From Pseudoalteromonas luteoviolacea NCIMB 1942 (lineage in GTDB: Bacteria; Pseudomonadota; Gammaproteobacteria; Enterobacterales; Alteromonadaceae): 64,000 nucleotides of DNA. Positions 1 through 10,900 of the stretch are shown piece by piece; position 1 is the first letter of the stretch, and each line of letters starts with the position of its first letter. Made by a program: the position numbers and the translations under genes. A model generated the notes under the pieces. That model was given only the letters and a program-made list of their open reading frames with translations, was not told the origin of the DNA and did no database searches. The stretch covers positions 46,900 through 110,899 of the forward strand of contig NZ_AUXT01000162.1 of assembly GCF_001625595.1 (NCBI RefSeq). The letters run 5' to 3'.

Positions 1-3000
1 CTCTGACCTTGACTGGCGACACTCAATGCTTTGATTGAATCCCCCCCAAGGGCAAAGAAGTTATCACGACGGCCGACTTTTTCTGCCCCCAGTACCGACT
101 GCCAAATTGCCGCGAGGCGCAATTCAGTCTCAGTTATTGGCGCCTCATATGCTTGGACAGCTTGCCACTGCGGTTTTGGCAGCGCTTTGCGGTCAATCTT
201 GCCATTGCTATTGTGTGGCATGTTGTCAAGTGCGATGACAAGTGCTGGCACCATGTAGTCAGGGAGCCACTGCGCAATGTGGCTTTTTAGTTCGTCACCA
301 TTAAGTTCTAAGCCCGACACATAGCCAACCAATTGTGTGCTGCCAGTGCTGTTGTCATCCACAACCACGGCTTCAACTACGCCGTCACAGCGATAGAGCT
401 GCGCCTCAATGTCACCGAGCTCAATACGATAACCACGGATCTTCACCTGATGGTCGGTGCGGCCTAAGTACTCAAGCTGACCGTGTTCATTCCAACGCAC
501 TAAGTCTCCGGTGCGATATAAACGGCTACCATCCGTTGCAAACGGATTGGCCACAAAGCGCTCGGCACTGAGCTCAGGTCGCGCTAAATAGCCGCGAGCT
601 AAGCCGGCGCCCGCAATGTAAAGTTCCCCAGCGACACCTTGTGGGCATAGGTTTAGCTGGTTATCAAGCACATACAACTGCGTATTTAACGTCGCAGCGC
701 CAAGGTGCACTGGTGATTGCTCAACACGGTAACAACTCGACCAAATGGTCGTTTCGGTTGGCCCGTACATATTCCAAAGTTCAACACCCGTTGCGGTTAA
801 ATCAGTCACGAGTTCCGCAGGCAGCGCTTCGCCGCCACACAGCGCCAGCTTGCCAGCCACGTCGGTCAGTAGGTTGAGCGCTAACAGACTGCGCCAACCC
901 GCAGGGGTAGCTTGCAGTAAGTCTTGCTGTGCTAATAATTCAGGTGTGAGCGTCGTAGCATTGTTTGCGACGGTCACAGCACCACCGCTGATCAACGGCA
1001 AGTAAATTTCTAGTCCAGAAATATCAAACGACAATGAGGTGAGTGCGAGCGCATTCACCGCCTCACTTAATCCCAATTGCTGCCTCATTCCCAACAAGAA
1101 ATTGAGTAAGTTGCCATGACTTATCGCAACGCCTTTGGGTAAGCCGGTAGACCCAGAGGTATACAGGGTATACACCAGTTGTGCATGATGACGCGCTTTG
1201 ATTGGCGTACTGTCTGCGTAATTGTCTAGTGCAATTTCAGAAACATTTAAACATCTTACGGCATTGCCAAACGTTGCTGCTGTATTGGTCAAGACAAGCG
1301 TTGCTCCGCTGTGCTCACAGATATAATCGCGACGCGCGTCAGGCAGCTCCAAAGCAATTGGGACGTAAACGCCGCCCGCTTTACCGATGGCTAACATTGC
1401 CACAATCATATCAAAGCCGCGTGTCATGCTCACGGCCACGGGCATTTCGCTATCAACCCCCATTTCAATGAGTGCCTGTGCCAATTGATTCGCACGGCGG
1501 TTCAACTCACCATAACTAAGTGCTTCGCCTTGCTCATTGCGCACAGCTATCGCATGTGGCAATTGCTGTACCTGCACTTCAAATAGGGCCAATGCATCTA
1601 GATCAGGCAGCGCTTCACTGCGCCCCTTACCCAGCTTGCCTAGTACATCTTGCGCACGCTCATCCAACAACTGAACTTCACCAAGCGAATTGTCCACTTG
1701 CGCCTGTAATGTATCTAGTAAGAACCCTAAATTATTAGCAAATTTCGCCACCAACTCAGCGCTTAATTGCCAGCTCTGATAAGCAAAATTAATCGTTAGA
1801 CCTTGTGCCGTCTCGACAAAAACGGTCAGCGGATAATTGGTTTCTTCGCGGTTCTCAACCAAATTAAAACGTGCGCCGCCCAATTCAGACGCACCCAAAG
1901 TCTCAGAGATTGGGTAGTTTTCGAAAATCAGTAAACTGTCAAACAAGCCTTGCTGGTTGAAGTCCACCTGCCCTTCAGCTAGTTTTTGAATTTGATACAA
2001 AGGTGTGTGTTCAAACTCTCGGCTTGCCATGCTGTCTTGTTGGCGGGCTTTGAGCCATTGCCCCACCGAGAGCGCATTGTCTAGCGTGCTGATCACCGGT
2101 AAGGTATTGATAAATAGACCCACCGTACGGTCACTACCAACCAAGTCGGCAGGGCGGCCAGACGTCGTCGCGCCAAAGCAAACTGCTGATTTGTTCAGCA
2201 TTCGACCCAAAAGCAACGACCAAGCACCTTGTAAAACAGTATTAACGGTGATCTGTTGCTGTTGTGCAAAGCTTTGTAATTGCGCGGCTTGTTGCTCGCT
2301 TAATTGCAACGTATGCTGCGCATAGCCCAGTGACTCATCCAAACGACCGCGCACTTGCAACTGAGTTAAATATGAGGCATCACTCAGTAGCTCAAGGCGG
2401 CTTTGCCAGTAGCTGCCTCCCGCGGCGTCATCTTGGTTCGCTAAATACCCCAAGTAATCTTTAAACTGACCACCAGGTGACGGTAATGTTTGCGCTTGAT
2501 AAGCTGCCATAACTTCGGCCAACACCGCCGTGCTGCTCCAACCATCTAGCAGCATATGGTGATAGGTCCAAATAAAATGATGCTGCGCTGGCGCTTGCTG
2601 AACTAAGGTGAAAGACATCAGCCCAACTTGCTCTGTGACTGCAAAACCTTTATCAAGTATTGATTTGGCAAGGGTATGTGTCGATTGTGCAGGTTCTGCT
2701 TGCCAATCAAGCTCTGTAAATGCAACTTGATGGCCTTCTACCACATACTGTAAAGGCTGCTTAGCCGCCGAAATAAAGCCGCTGCGCAATGCGTCATGGC
2801 GCTCAACAACCTGTTTCCAAGCGGCTTTAAAGCGCATCACATCAAGGCTGCTAATATCCAATCTAAGCTGATTGAGATACGCTGCACTTTGTTCCACCAT
2901 GGAGTGGAACATCATGCCTTGCTGCATGGGTGAAAGAGGATAAATACTGGAAACTCCCTGCTGTGAAATGGGGAGTGCATCCAGCTCTGCTTGAGACAGC

Positions 3001-6000
3001 GCCAGCAATGGCACATCGGCAGGGGTTAAGCGCACGTTGGCATCGAGGCAATGCTCGATTACCCGGCCAAACGCCTGTTCAAGCAAGTGGGCGAACTCGG
3101 CCATATCGGCCTGTAACAGGCATGCACAGCTGTAAGTCACGGCCAATTGCAACTGGCCGTTTTGAATTCCCCCATTGATGGCAATGTCTGCACTGAGTGC
3201 GTTTTCAGGGGCTATGCTACGGCCCACACCCTCAGTACTCATTTGCCACTCAGCCAGCTGCGTATTGCCATTGGCATCAAGCTGACCTAAGTAATTAAAT
3301 TCAATTTGCGGTTTGCGCGCGCTATGCAGCGCTTGCTTTTGCGCCTCATTGCCAAAGCACTTAAAAGCACCGTAACCAATGCCTTTATTTGGCAGAGCAC
3401 GCAAACGCTCTTTGGTATGAATAATCGTCTCTGCAATATTCGCGAAGCTGGCCAATTTAACGGGATACAGCGCCGTAAACCAGCCTATTGTACGGCTTAA
3501 ATCTAGTTGCGACTGCCACGGCTCACGACCATGCCCTTCAAGAAATACCTGCGCTTCATCGGCACCGGTCCATTGCTTCAAGGCCACACTTAACCCCGCC
3601 AATAACAGCTCGTCGATTTGTGTTCGGTAAGGGCGCTGAGCCTGAGTTAACAATGCCTGAGTATGTGACTCGCTGAGCGTGATATTCAGCGTTTGTACAC
3701 TGTGCATGGTGTCATCGCCATCAGCAACAAAGTTCGGTAAGTCTATCGCGTCGCTATGCTGCGACTGCCAAATTGCAAATTCGTCCTCGTGGGCAGTGGG
3801 GTAAGTTTGTAATTGCTGCGACCAGTATTGATAGCTGTGGCTCTTTGGTGCAAACGCGACCTCTTTACCAGATGCAGCCTGCTCAATACCTTGCAATAAG
3901 TCATCCACCAAGATACGCCAAGACACCCCATCAATGACAAGGTGATGGGCAATTAAAATCAACTGCTGACGAGTATCACTGTGAACGTATACAACGCGTA
4001 GTGAATCACCACGCATAATGTTTAAACTCGCTTGTGCCTGCTCCGCCAATTGCAGACAGTAACGGTCGAAATCTTGCTCTGTGGTTGATTGATACCACAC
4101 CACTTCACGGTAATCCGCTTCGTCATAGTCGCGATAAGATTGCAGCCACTCGCCCTGCTGCTGATATTGCAGTCTCAATCCATCATGATGCTCAATAAGT
4201 GCTTGCACACTCTCTGTTAGCGCCGCTAAACCTATGGTGGCTGGTGGCGTTAAGCGAATGGCTTGGTTCCAGTGATTAACTTGTTTGGGCTGTCTTGCAA
4301 AATAAGTTTGCTGAATTGGTAACAAGGGGACTTCGCCACTGACAATTTGTGGGATCTTATCTTCTTCCCTTAATTCATTGAGTTCATTGGCCAATTGCGC
4401 AATTGTTGGCGCTTCAAATACCAGCTTCGCACTGAGGACAAAACCATGCTGGCGCATCGCTGCAACAATTTGTAAGCTCAGAATGGAGTCGCCACCTAAG
4501 GCAAAAAAGTTATCATCACGGCCAATTGGGCTTTGACCAAGTACCTGCTGCCAAGTTTGACACAGCAGTTCTTCACGCTCGCCCTGAGGTGCTTGATAGG
4601 CAGTCTGAGTTTGCAGACTCGGGGCTGGCAGGGCTTTGCGGTCCACTTTACCATTGCTGCTCAGCGGTAATACATCCAGTACCATAATGGCACTCGGTAC
4701 CATGTAATCCGGCAGTGTATCAATGAGCCCTTGTTGCAACTGGCTTTCATCTAATGACTCGCCACTCACATACGCGGCCAAACGCGCGCCACCATTGGGC
4801 CCAGTGATGGCCACAACCACCGCTTCTTTCACGCCCGGCTGGGAAAATAATTGGGTTTCGATTTCGCCCAGCTCAATACGTAAGCCTCGGATCTTTACCT
4901 GATGGTCGGTTCTCCCTAGATATTCAAGCTCGCCCAATTCACTCCAACGCACCAAGTCTCCGCTGCGATACAAGCGACTGCCGTCATTGGCAAATGGGTT
5001 GGCTACAAAACGCTCGGCACTGAGATCTGGGCGGTTAGCATAACCGCGGGCGAGGCCTATTCCGCCAATGTATAACTCACCCACAGCACCAATTGGGCTG
5101 AGGTTTAACTGTTGATCAAGCACCCACAACTCGCAGCCTGCAATCGGTTTGCCGATAGGAACCGCGTTGTCGGCGCGGCCATCACATTCGTAATAGCTGA
5201 CGTCGATGGCGGCTTCTGTCGGGCCATATAGGTTGTGAATTTCAAGCTCTGGTAGCAACTTCAAGGTGTCCGCTTGAAGGGCCGCAGGCAGTGCTTCACC
5301 GCTACAAATAATGTGTTTAATACTGTCACATTGCTGCGCCATTGGTTCACTGATAAAAGCCTGCAACATCGAGGGCACAAAGTGCAGTAAGGTCACTTGC
5401 TGGGCCTGAATAAGCGAGGCCAGTTCACGAGGCTCTTTGTGGATCTCAGGCTCCGCTACGACTAAGGTTGCACCGCGCATCAATGGCCAGAAAAACTCCC
5501 AAACAGACACATCAAACCCATACGGTGTTTTTTGCAGAACACGATCTGTTGCGCCAATTGGGTAGGCTTGGTCCTGCCAGCTAATGCGGTTATATAGAGC
5601 GTGGTGGTTATTCACCACGCCCTTGGGTTTACCGGTCGAGCCCGAGGTATAAATCACATACGCCGCCTGCGCAGGCAAAATAGTCACATTTGGGTAATCA
5701 TCATTTTGCCCAGCTAGCGTGGTTTCAAGCGTTGACCACACATAATAAGGCACTGAAAACGCGTTATTTTCGCGATTGCCCAGCACCAGTTTGAAGGTGC
5801 TATTTTGCGCGATATACTCAACCCGGTCGGCCGGTAAATGAGGGTCAAGGGGCACATACGCTGCGCCACTTTTCATCACGCCGATTAACGCTATCACCAT
5901 TTCGAAACTACGGTCGAAATACACCCCGACTTGGTCTTCAGCCCCAACGCCTTGTGCTATCAGCCAATTGGCCAACTGATTGGTGCGTAGTTCAAACTCC

Positions 6001-7586
6001 CCGTAGCTCAGGTGCTCACCAGCAAATATCAGTGCGTTGTGCTGCGGTGTTTGCTTAGCCTGTTCACTGATGATATCGGCAATAGAGCGTTGCCAAGGAA
6101 ATGCATCTACGCCTTTTGAGAATGCTTCAAGGCACTGCTGGCGCTGCTGCGGATACCAATCCAAGTATTGCAATGGAGAGTGTGGGTTGCTGACAACCGC
6201 AGATAATAATGCAGCGAGTTCATCTAAACAGTGCTTGGCAAAGGCTTGACTGTAAAGTGTGTTGGCGTAGTACAGGTGTAACGTTGTATCACTCGTAACT
6301 TCCTCAATCACATCTAATTGCAGGTCAAAAGGCATCGAAAAGCGCAGTGCTTGGGTGTCTTTGAGTGACACGCCTTGCAATGCATCCATAGCACCCTTGT
6401 CACGTTTTAAGTAGTTAAACATGACCTGAAAAAGCGGGTGACTTCCGGTGCTGCGCTCAGGCTTAATGACATCCAAAAGGTGTTCAAACGGCAAGTCTTG
6501 ATTAGCCTGTGCAAATTGTGAAAACGATTTGGCTTTTTCCAGCAATGAGACAAAATTGTCTTCTGGCGCAACTTCTAATCGTACTACTTGAGTATTAATA
6601 AAAAAGCCGATGAGACCATGGGTTTGTGCATGGTGGCGATTGGCAATAGGTACCCCGACCTTCACATCACTTTGATCACTATAGCGATGCAGAAGGTACT
6701 GAAAGGCACTGAGCAGCACCAAATATGGCGTCACTTGGTGCTGTTTTGTCAGCCCTTGCACTTGTTGCCACAATGAATTTGGCAAAGCCAAGGAGTGCGT
6801 GCTAATCGGGTAGTTACCCCCTTGTCTTGCCAAGCTATTTGCAGGAAGACGTAGTGGCTCAAAATCGTCCCCAAGCGCCCCTTGCCAATCCGTTAACTGC
6901 TTGGCCAATAACTCCGATTGGTCTTGCTTGGCCAGCCATAACGCATGGTCCAAATAGTCTGCTTTGGTTTCAACTTCGGGTAAATCTTGCTGGGATTGCA
7001 GCAATGCATATGCTTGAATAAACTCATTAAATAGCTGCTGCATCGAAGTGCCATCGGTAACGATATGGTGCATCACCACCAGCAAGGTGCATTCGCCCTG
7101 TGCTTCTAACAAGGCTACGCGTAGCAGAGGCTCGGCCGTTAAATCAAAGGGTTTGTCTGCAATCTCAAACGCCTGCTGCGCTATATCGCTTTGCGTTGGA
7201 ATATCAATAAAGGTAAATGCATTGTCGTTTTGCAATTGCTGCACGGTGATGCCAGCATCTTCACTAAAACGACTATTCAAGATCCCGTGTTTGGCAACCA
7301 AGTGCGCAAAGCCAGCTTGCACCCACGCCTTATTCAATTGCCCCTGAAACGTCAGCGTACCCGCTAAGTTATAGACGCTATCTTGTGGGTCCAATTGCCA
7401 CGCGGTCCACAGACGTAGTTGGGCGGGCGTTAAAGGCACTTTGGCCATTCTATCTTGACGCACATCCAACTGATTTTGTTGCGCTCTGGCCTGACTATCG
7501 ACCAATTTGGCTTTAAGTTTTAGCTGTTGTTCTTCAGTTAATGCGCCACCGCGCTCGCGTCTTCTTCTGCGCTTTTGCTCGCTCAT
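1..7586 (-). CDS. Non-ribosomal peptide synthetase, C-A-T-E-C-A-T, 3' end outside window
   Basis: Two visible modules of a thiotemplate peptide synthetase; the gene continues beyond base 1. Domains in order (residues approximate): condensation domain from about 20 with HHIVTDG; adenylation domain with TSGSTGKPKG near 649; carrier protein with GGDSI near 1029; epimerisation domain with HHLVIDGVSW near 1214, EGHGRE, GWFTALYP and FNYLGQ; a second condensation domain (DCL type expected after E) with HHMLLDGWS near 1677; adenylation domain near 2141; carrier protein with GGDSI near 2516, where the window ends. Aligning by eye to GrsA, the adenylation codes read DVWHISLIDK, close to serine codes, and DILQLGMIWK, close to glycine codes. 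The module order thus predicts D-Ser then Gly. Start: ATG at 7584-7586 preceded by AGGTGG. It follows the PKS gene after a terminator, so it may have its own promoter. Specificities are inferences. Confidence 0.95.
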   Translation of the reverse strand, partial: MSEQKRRRRRERGGALTEEQQLKLKAKLVDSQARAQQNQLDVRQDRMAKVPLTPAQLRLWTAWQLDPQDSVYNLAGTLTFQGQLNKAWVQAGFAHLVAKHGILNSRFSEDAGITVQQLQNDNAFTFIDIPTQSDIAQQAFEIADKPFDLTAEPLLRVALLEAQGECTLLVVMHHIVTDGTSMQQLFNEFIQAYALLQSQQDLPEVETKADYLDHALWLAKQDQSELLAKQLTDWQGALGDDFEPLRLPANSLARQGGNYPISTHSLALPNSLWQQVQGLTKQHQVTPYLVLLSAFQYLLHRYSDQSDVKVGVPIANRHHAQTHGLIGFFINTQVVRLEVAPEDNFVSLLEKAKSFSQFAQANQDLPFEHLLDVIKPERSTGSHPLFQVMFNYLKRDKGAMDALQGVSLKDTQALRFSMPFDLQLDVIEEVTSDTTLHLYYANTLYSQAFAKHCLDELAALLSAVVSNPHSPLQYLDWYPQQRQQCLEAFSKGVDAFPWQRSIADIISEQAKQTPQHNALIFAGEHLSYGEFELRTNQLANWLIAQGVGAEDQVGVYFDRSFEMVIALIGVMKSGAAYVPLDPHLPADRVEYIAQNSTFKLVLGNRENNAFSVPYYVWSTLETTLAGQNDDYPNVTILPAQAAYVIYTSGSTGKPKGVVNNHHALYNRISWQDQAYPIGATDRVLQKTPYGFDVSVWEFFWPLMRGATLVVAEPEIHKEPRELASLIQAQQVTLLHFVPSMLQAFISEPMAQQCDSIKHIICSGEALPAALQADTLKLLPELEIHNLYGPTEAAIDVSYYECDGRADNAVPIGKPIAGCELWVLDQQLNLSPIGAVGELYIGGIGLARGYANRPDLSAERFVANPFANDGSRLYRSGDLVRWSELGELEYLGRTDHQVKIRGLRIELGEIETQLFSQPGVKEAVVVAITGPNGGARLAAYVSGESLDESQLQQGLIDTLPDYMVPSAIMVLDVLPLSSNGKVDRKALPAPSLQTQTAYQAPQGEREELLCQTWQQVLGQSPIGRDDNFFALGGDSILSLQIVAAMRQHGFVLSAKLVFEAPTIAQLANELNELREEDKIPQIVSGEVPLLPIQQTYFARQPKQVNHWNQAIRLTPPATIGLAALTESVQALIEHHDGLRLQYQQQGEWLQSYRDYDEADYREVVWYQSTTEQDFDRYCLQLAEQAQASLNIMRGDSLRVVYVHSDTRQQLILIAHHLVIDGVSWRILVDDLLQGIEQAASGKEVAFAPKSHSYQYWSQQLQTYPTAHEDEFAIWQSQHSDAIDLPNFVADGDDTMHSVQTLNITLSESHTQALLTQAQRPYRTQIDELLLAGLSVALKQWTGADEAQVFLEGHGREPWQSQLDLSRTIGWFTALYPVKLASFANIAETIIHTKERLRALPNKGIGYGAFKCFGNEAQKQALHSARKPQIEFNYLGQLDANGNTQLAEWQMSTEGVGRSIAPENALSADIAINGGIQNGQLQLAVTYSCACLLQADMAEFAHLLEQAFGRVIEHCLDANVRLTPADVPLLALSQAELDALPISQQGVSSIYPLSPMQQGMMFHSMVEQSAAYLNQLRLDISSLDVMRFKAAWKQVVERHDALRSGFISAAKQPLQYVVEGHQVAFTELDWQAEPAQSTHTLAKSILDKGFAVTEQVGLMSFTLVQQAPAQHHFIWTYHHMLLDGWSSTAVLAEVMAAYQAQTLPSPGGQFKDYLGYLANQDDAAGGSYWQSRLELLSDASYLTQLQVRGRLDESLGYAQHTLQLSEQQAAQLQSFAQQQQITVNTVLQGAWSLLLGRMLNKSAVCFGATTSGRPADLVGSDRTVGLFINTLPVISTLDNALSVGQWLKARQQDSMASREFEHTPLYQIQKLAEGQVDFNQQGLFDSLLIFENYPISETLGASELGGARFNLVENREETNYPLTVFVETAQGLTINFAYQSWQLSAELVAKFANNLGFLLDTLQAQVDNSLGEVQLLDERAQDVLGKLGKGRSEALPDLDALALFEVQVQQLPHAIAVRNEQGEALSYGELNRRANQLAQALIEMGVDSEMPVAVSMTRGFDMIVAMLAIGKAGGVYVPIALELPDARRDYICEHSGATLVLTNTAATFGNAVRCLNVSEIALDNYADSTPIKARHHAQLVYTLYTSGSTGLPKGVAISHGNLLNFLLGMRQQLGLSEAVNALALTSLSFDISGLEIYLPLISGGAVTVANNATTLTPELLAQQDLLQATPAGWRSLLALNLLTDVAGKLALCGGEALPAELVTDLTATGVELWNMYGPTETTIWSSCYRVEQSPVHLGAATLNTQLYVLDNQLNLCPQGVAGELYIAGAGLARGYLARPELSAERFVANPFATDGSRLYRTGDLVRWNEHGQLEYLGRTDHQVKIRGYRIELGDIEAQLYRCDGVVEAVVVDDNSTGSTQLVGYVSGLELNGDELKSHIAQWLPDYMVPALVIALDNMPHNSNGKIDRKALPKPQWQAVQAYEAPITETELRLAAIWQSVLGAEKVGRRDNFFALGGDSIKALSVASQGQ

Positions 7587-7851
7587 GCTGATTCCACCTG
7601 GATCTCGATTATTATGCACTGCTAATCTGGTTGACTGGGTGATACGGGTTTCAACTTACATCCCCGTTTCACCACATCGCAATTCTTGGCGCTATTTACC
7701 TACTGACAGACATAAAACCACACCACTCATATAAGTGTAAGCTATTGTTTTAAATCACTTAAACTAGCTTTATGACTGAGTTTTGTACATCGCTTGTTAT
7801 TTTGATGTGTTGGTAAATTTGCCCTTGATGCCAGCTAGACGTTGGGAAATG
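7587..7851 (-). other. Intergenic leader of the NRPS gene
   Basis: About 265 bases between the terminator after the PKS gene and the start of the last NRPS gene. No ORF worth calling. The terminator upstream implies that a promoter for the NRPS gene lies here, but I could not see a convincing sigma-70 or ECF-type promoter by eye. A near-start ribosome binding site (AGGTGG) is present. Confidence 0.35.
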
Positions 7852-7884
7852 AAAAAAATAAAGCAGGAGGCCACAATGGCCTCC
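7852..7884 (-). terminator. Rho-independent terminator after the PKS gene
   Basis: Perfect 8-bp stem GGAGGCCA/TGGCCTCC (7866-7884) with a 3-base loop; read on the minus strand it is followed by TGCTTTATTTTTTT. It lies 34 bases past the PKS stop codon, so it should end or attenuate the mRNA before the next NRPS gene. Confidence 0.8.
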
Positions 7885-7917
7885 AAAAAATTCAGTGGTA
7901 GGTTAGATATGGCAAAG

Positions 7918-10900
7918 TTACTCGTTAAGTAACTGCTCTTCGATTAAGAAGGTAAGATTATCTAGATTAGGATCTTCAAAGAAGGTAGCCGGTTCAACTT
8001 CAACTGTGAACTGCTGCTTCACTTTTGCCAACATTTGAATTGCAATCAGTGAATCACCACCGAGCTCAAACAAGTTATCGAAAATACCGATTTCATCAAA
8101 GCCCAAAAATTCACTCCAAATTGCAGCCAACTGTAACTCTAGCTCACTCTCTGGCGCTTCAAACTCTGTGCCTAGCTCGGGTCGCTTGTGACCTTTTGGT
8201 GCCGGAGCTTTGGCCTGCATCAAGCGCTCAGTTAGCTCAGCAACTTTGTCTGCACGAGCTTGCCAAGGCAAACTTGCTGCGTACAACTGCGGCGCTTGAG
8301 ACTGACCAATACCTGCGAGTAAAGTGTGTGCTGCGGCTTCATCAATACCAAACTCTTCCCCCACACTATGCCCTGCTGCCATACCTATGTTTGCCCACGC
8401 ATCCCAGTTAACCGACTGCACCAAGAAAGGCTGTGGCTGCGCTGCCACCGCATCTAAATAACTGTTGGCCGCACAGTAATCACTTTGGCCAAGTGCGCCA
8501 AGGACCGAAGCCAATGACGAGCATAGGATCATGCGCTCCAGTTGATGGGATTTAAATGCTGCCAAGAGGTTATCAGTCCCTCGAGTCTTAGCAGCCATGC
8601 TCTGCGTCGCTTGCTCTGCGGTGAGCTGCGCCAACATACCACCACCCGGTAGGCCTGCTGCATGGATCACTTGCGTAACCCTGCCCAGTGATTGTTCGGC
8701 GTGACTAATCGCTACATTCAAGCTCGCAATATCTAATACGTCCGCCTGCACCACCGCAATACGTGCACCAGAGTCTTGCAACGCTTTTAATGCGCTTAAT
8801 TGGCTCACCAATTTAGCGTCACAGTGCTCATCCGCAATCAATGCAGCCCACTGCTCGCTTGCAGGCAGCGCGCTACGGGTTTGTAACACCAAAGCATGAC
8901 CTTGAGCTGCCAAAAGCTTAGCAAGTACTAAACCCACACCGCCTAAGCCACCTGTAATAAAGGTCACAGCTGACGATGATTCCTCGCTCACCTGCGTAGC
9001 CACTGTCGGCAATGCTTGCTGGGTCAGCACAAAACGCTGACGGCCACGATAGGCGATTTCGCGCGCGTCATTTGCCATATCGACCACCAATTGCGTGGCA
9101 AATTGTGGCAGGCCATTGTCGCGCAGCGTGTTTGATACTTCGCGCAACTGGCAGAAAATAGCTGCCTGCTCCATACCGACAACACGGGTAATGCCAAGCG
9201 CCGTGGCTTTTTCGGCAGACATAACCTCATCACCTAAAACGCTAAATAGCTCGCTTGCAACTACAGTCCAATTAATTTGGCCTTGCCCTAGTAACCATTT
9301 CGACAGTGGTAGCAACAATTGATAGCCACAGGCGTGCTCATCCAATAGACGACAATCAACAATACGCGCAAAGCCGTCAACTTGCTCATGTAACATATTT
9401 AATTGGCTCGCATCTTGGCAATCTAGGCGATACTGATTTTGCTCAACAGTAGTGAATGAATCGCCCTGCCAAACTTGGATAACAGTCGCGCCTTTTGCAA
9501 CTAGAGCTGAGCTTAGTTGTGTTATGAGCGGTGCATCCGAGGCAAATAACACCACCTTTTGGCCCTGTAAATCAACAGATGAAGATACTGTACTGGGCTG
9601 TTGTTGCCAAATTGGCTCAAGCAACTCAGGGCCGGTATTTTCGCTAACACTTGTATTTGAAGCTTTCACCGTTTTGGCATCAACCCAAAACTCGGTCTTA
9701 TCAAATTGATATGCAGGGAATGCCATTTCAACGCCCTGCGCGACTTCGCTCACTTCTGACCACTTGATTTGCACACCAAGCTGCCACAGCTTCGCCAAGG
9801 TCATCACAAACGGGGGAATTGGCGCTTTGAGGTCGCGCGCGTGAGCAATTGAATTGAGCACGGTCACCGTGTCAGATACAGATTGCTTAGCTAGCTTTTG
9901 CAGCGTATCGCCCGGGCCTGCCTCAACGAGTACATCACAGCGCTGCGCCAGCGTGTTCACACCATCCACAAAGTTAACTGCTTGGCGGATATGATCTAAC
10001 CAATATTGCGTAGACGTCGCTTGCTCTGCTGTGATCCAAGTACCCGTTAGATTAGACACAAACGGTGTGCTAGGCGCACTTAACTGCACTCGCGCCAGTA
10101 TATCTGAAAATTCGTTTAACACCGGCTCAGTCAGGTGGCTGTGGAATGCATGAGACACGTGTAAACGTGCCACACTAATATCGGCTGCTTTCAGTTCACC
10201 TTGTAGGGCTTTAATCGCCTCTTTGGTACCTGCAACCACCGTATTACTTGGACTGTTGCACGCTGCGATATCTAATTGCTCGTTTAAGTACGGCGTCAGG
10301 CTTTGTGCATCGCTCATAACCGAAAGCATGGCGCCTGGCGCCATTTTTTGCAGCGCTTCACCACGTGCGGTGACCAGCTTAACAGCTGTATCTAAACTCA
10401 TCACCCCACTCAAACATGCCGCCACGTATTCACCAATACTGTGTCCTAGCATCGCCTCAATATGAACACCGTGACTCTGGTAGCACTTCGCCATGGTATA
10501 TGCCACCACAAAGAGGGCTGGTTGAGTCAATCGAGTTTGACCAAGCAACTGGTTAGCAGCCAATAATTCATCATCATTTGGGGTAAATACTCGACGTAGC
10601 TCATCTTGTAGTTCACCGTTGAATAACGCAGTCACCTCCTCAAAGTGAGCCTTAAATGCCGGCACGTGTTTCAACAGCGGTTGTGCCATCGTCACGTATT
10701 GCGACCCTTGACCTGAAAACATCAAACCAATTTTATGGTTGGTTGCTTTGTCACCACTGACATCTCGCACCAGAAGTTGCTGTGCCTGCTCAGCACTATC
10801 GACCACCACCGCGTGACGAATTGCTTGCGCTGTACGGCTATGTTGCAGCTGTGCAGCAATCAATGATAATTGCGCTGGTGATTGTTGTAGTTTGATAGCC

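Noticed and set aside
31..7734. Many plus-strand open frames over the first 7.7 kb
   Set aside because: They are shadows of the minus-strand NRPS, which has continuous domain motifs from 7586 to base 1.
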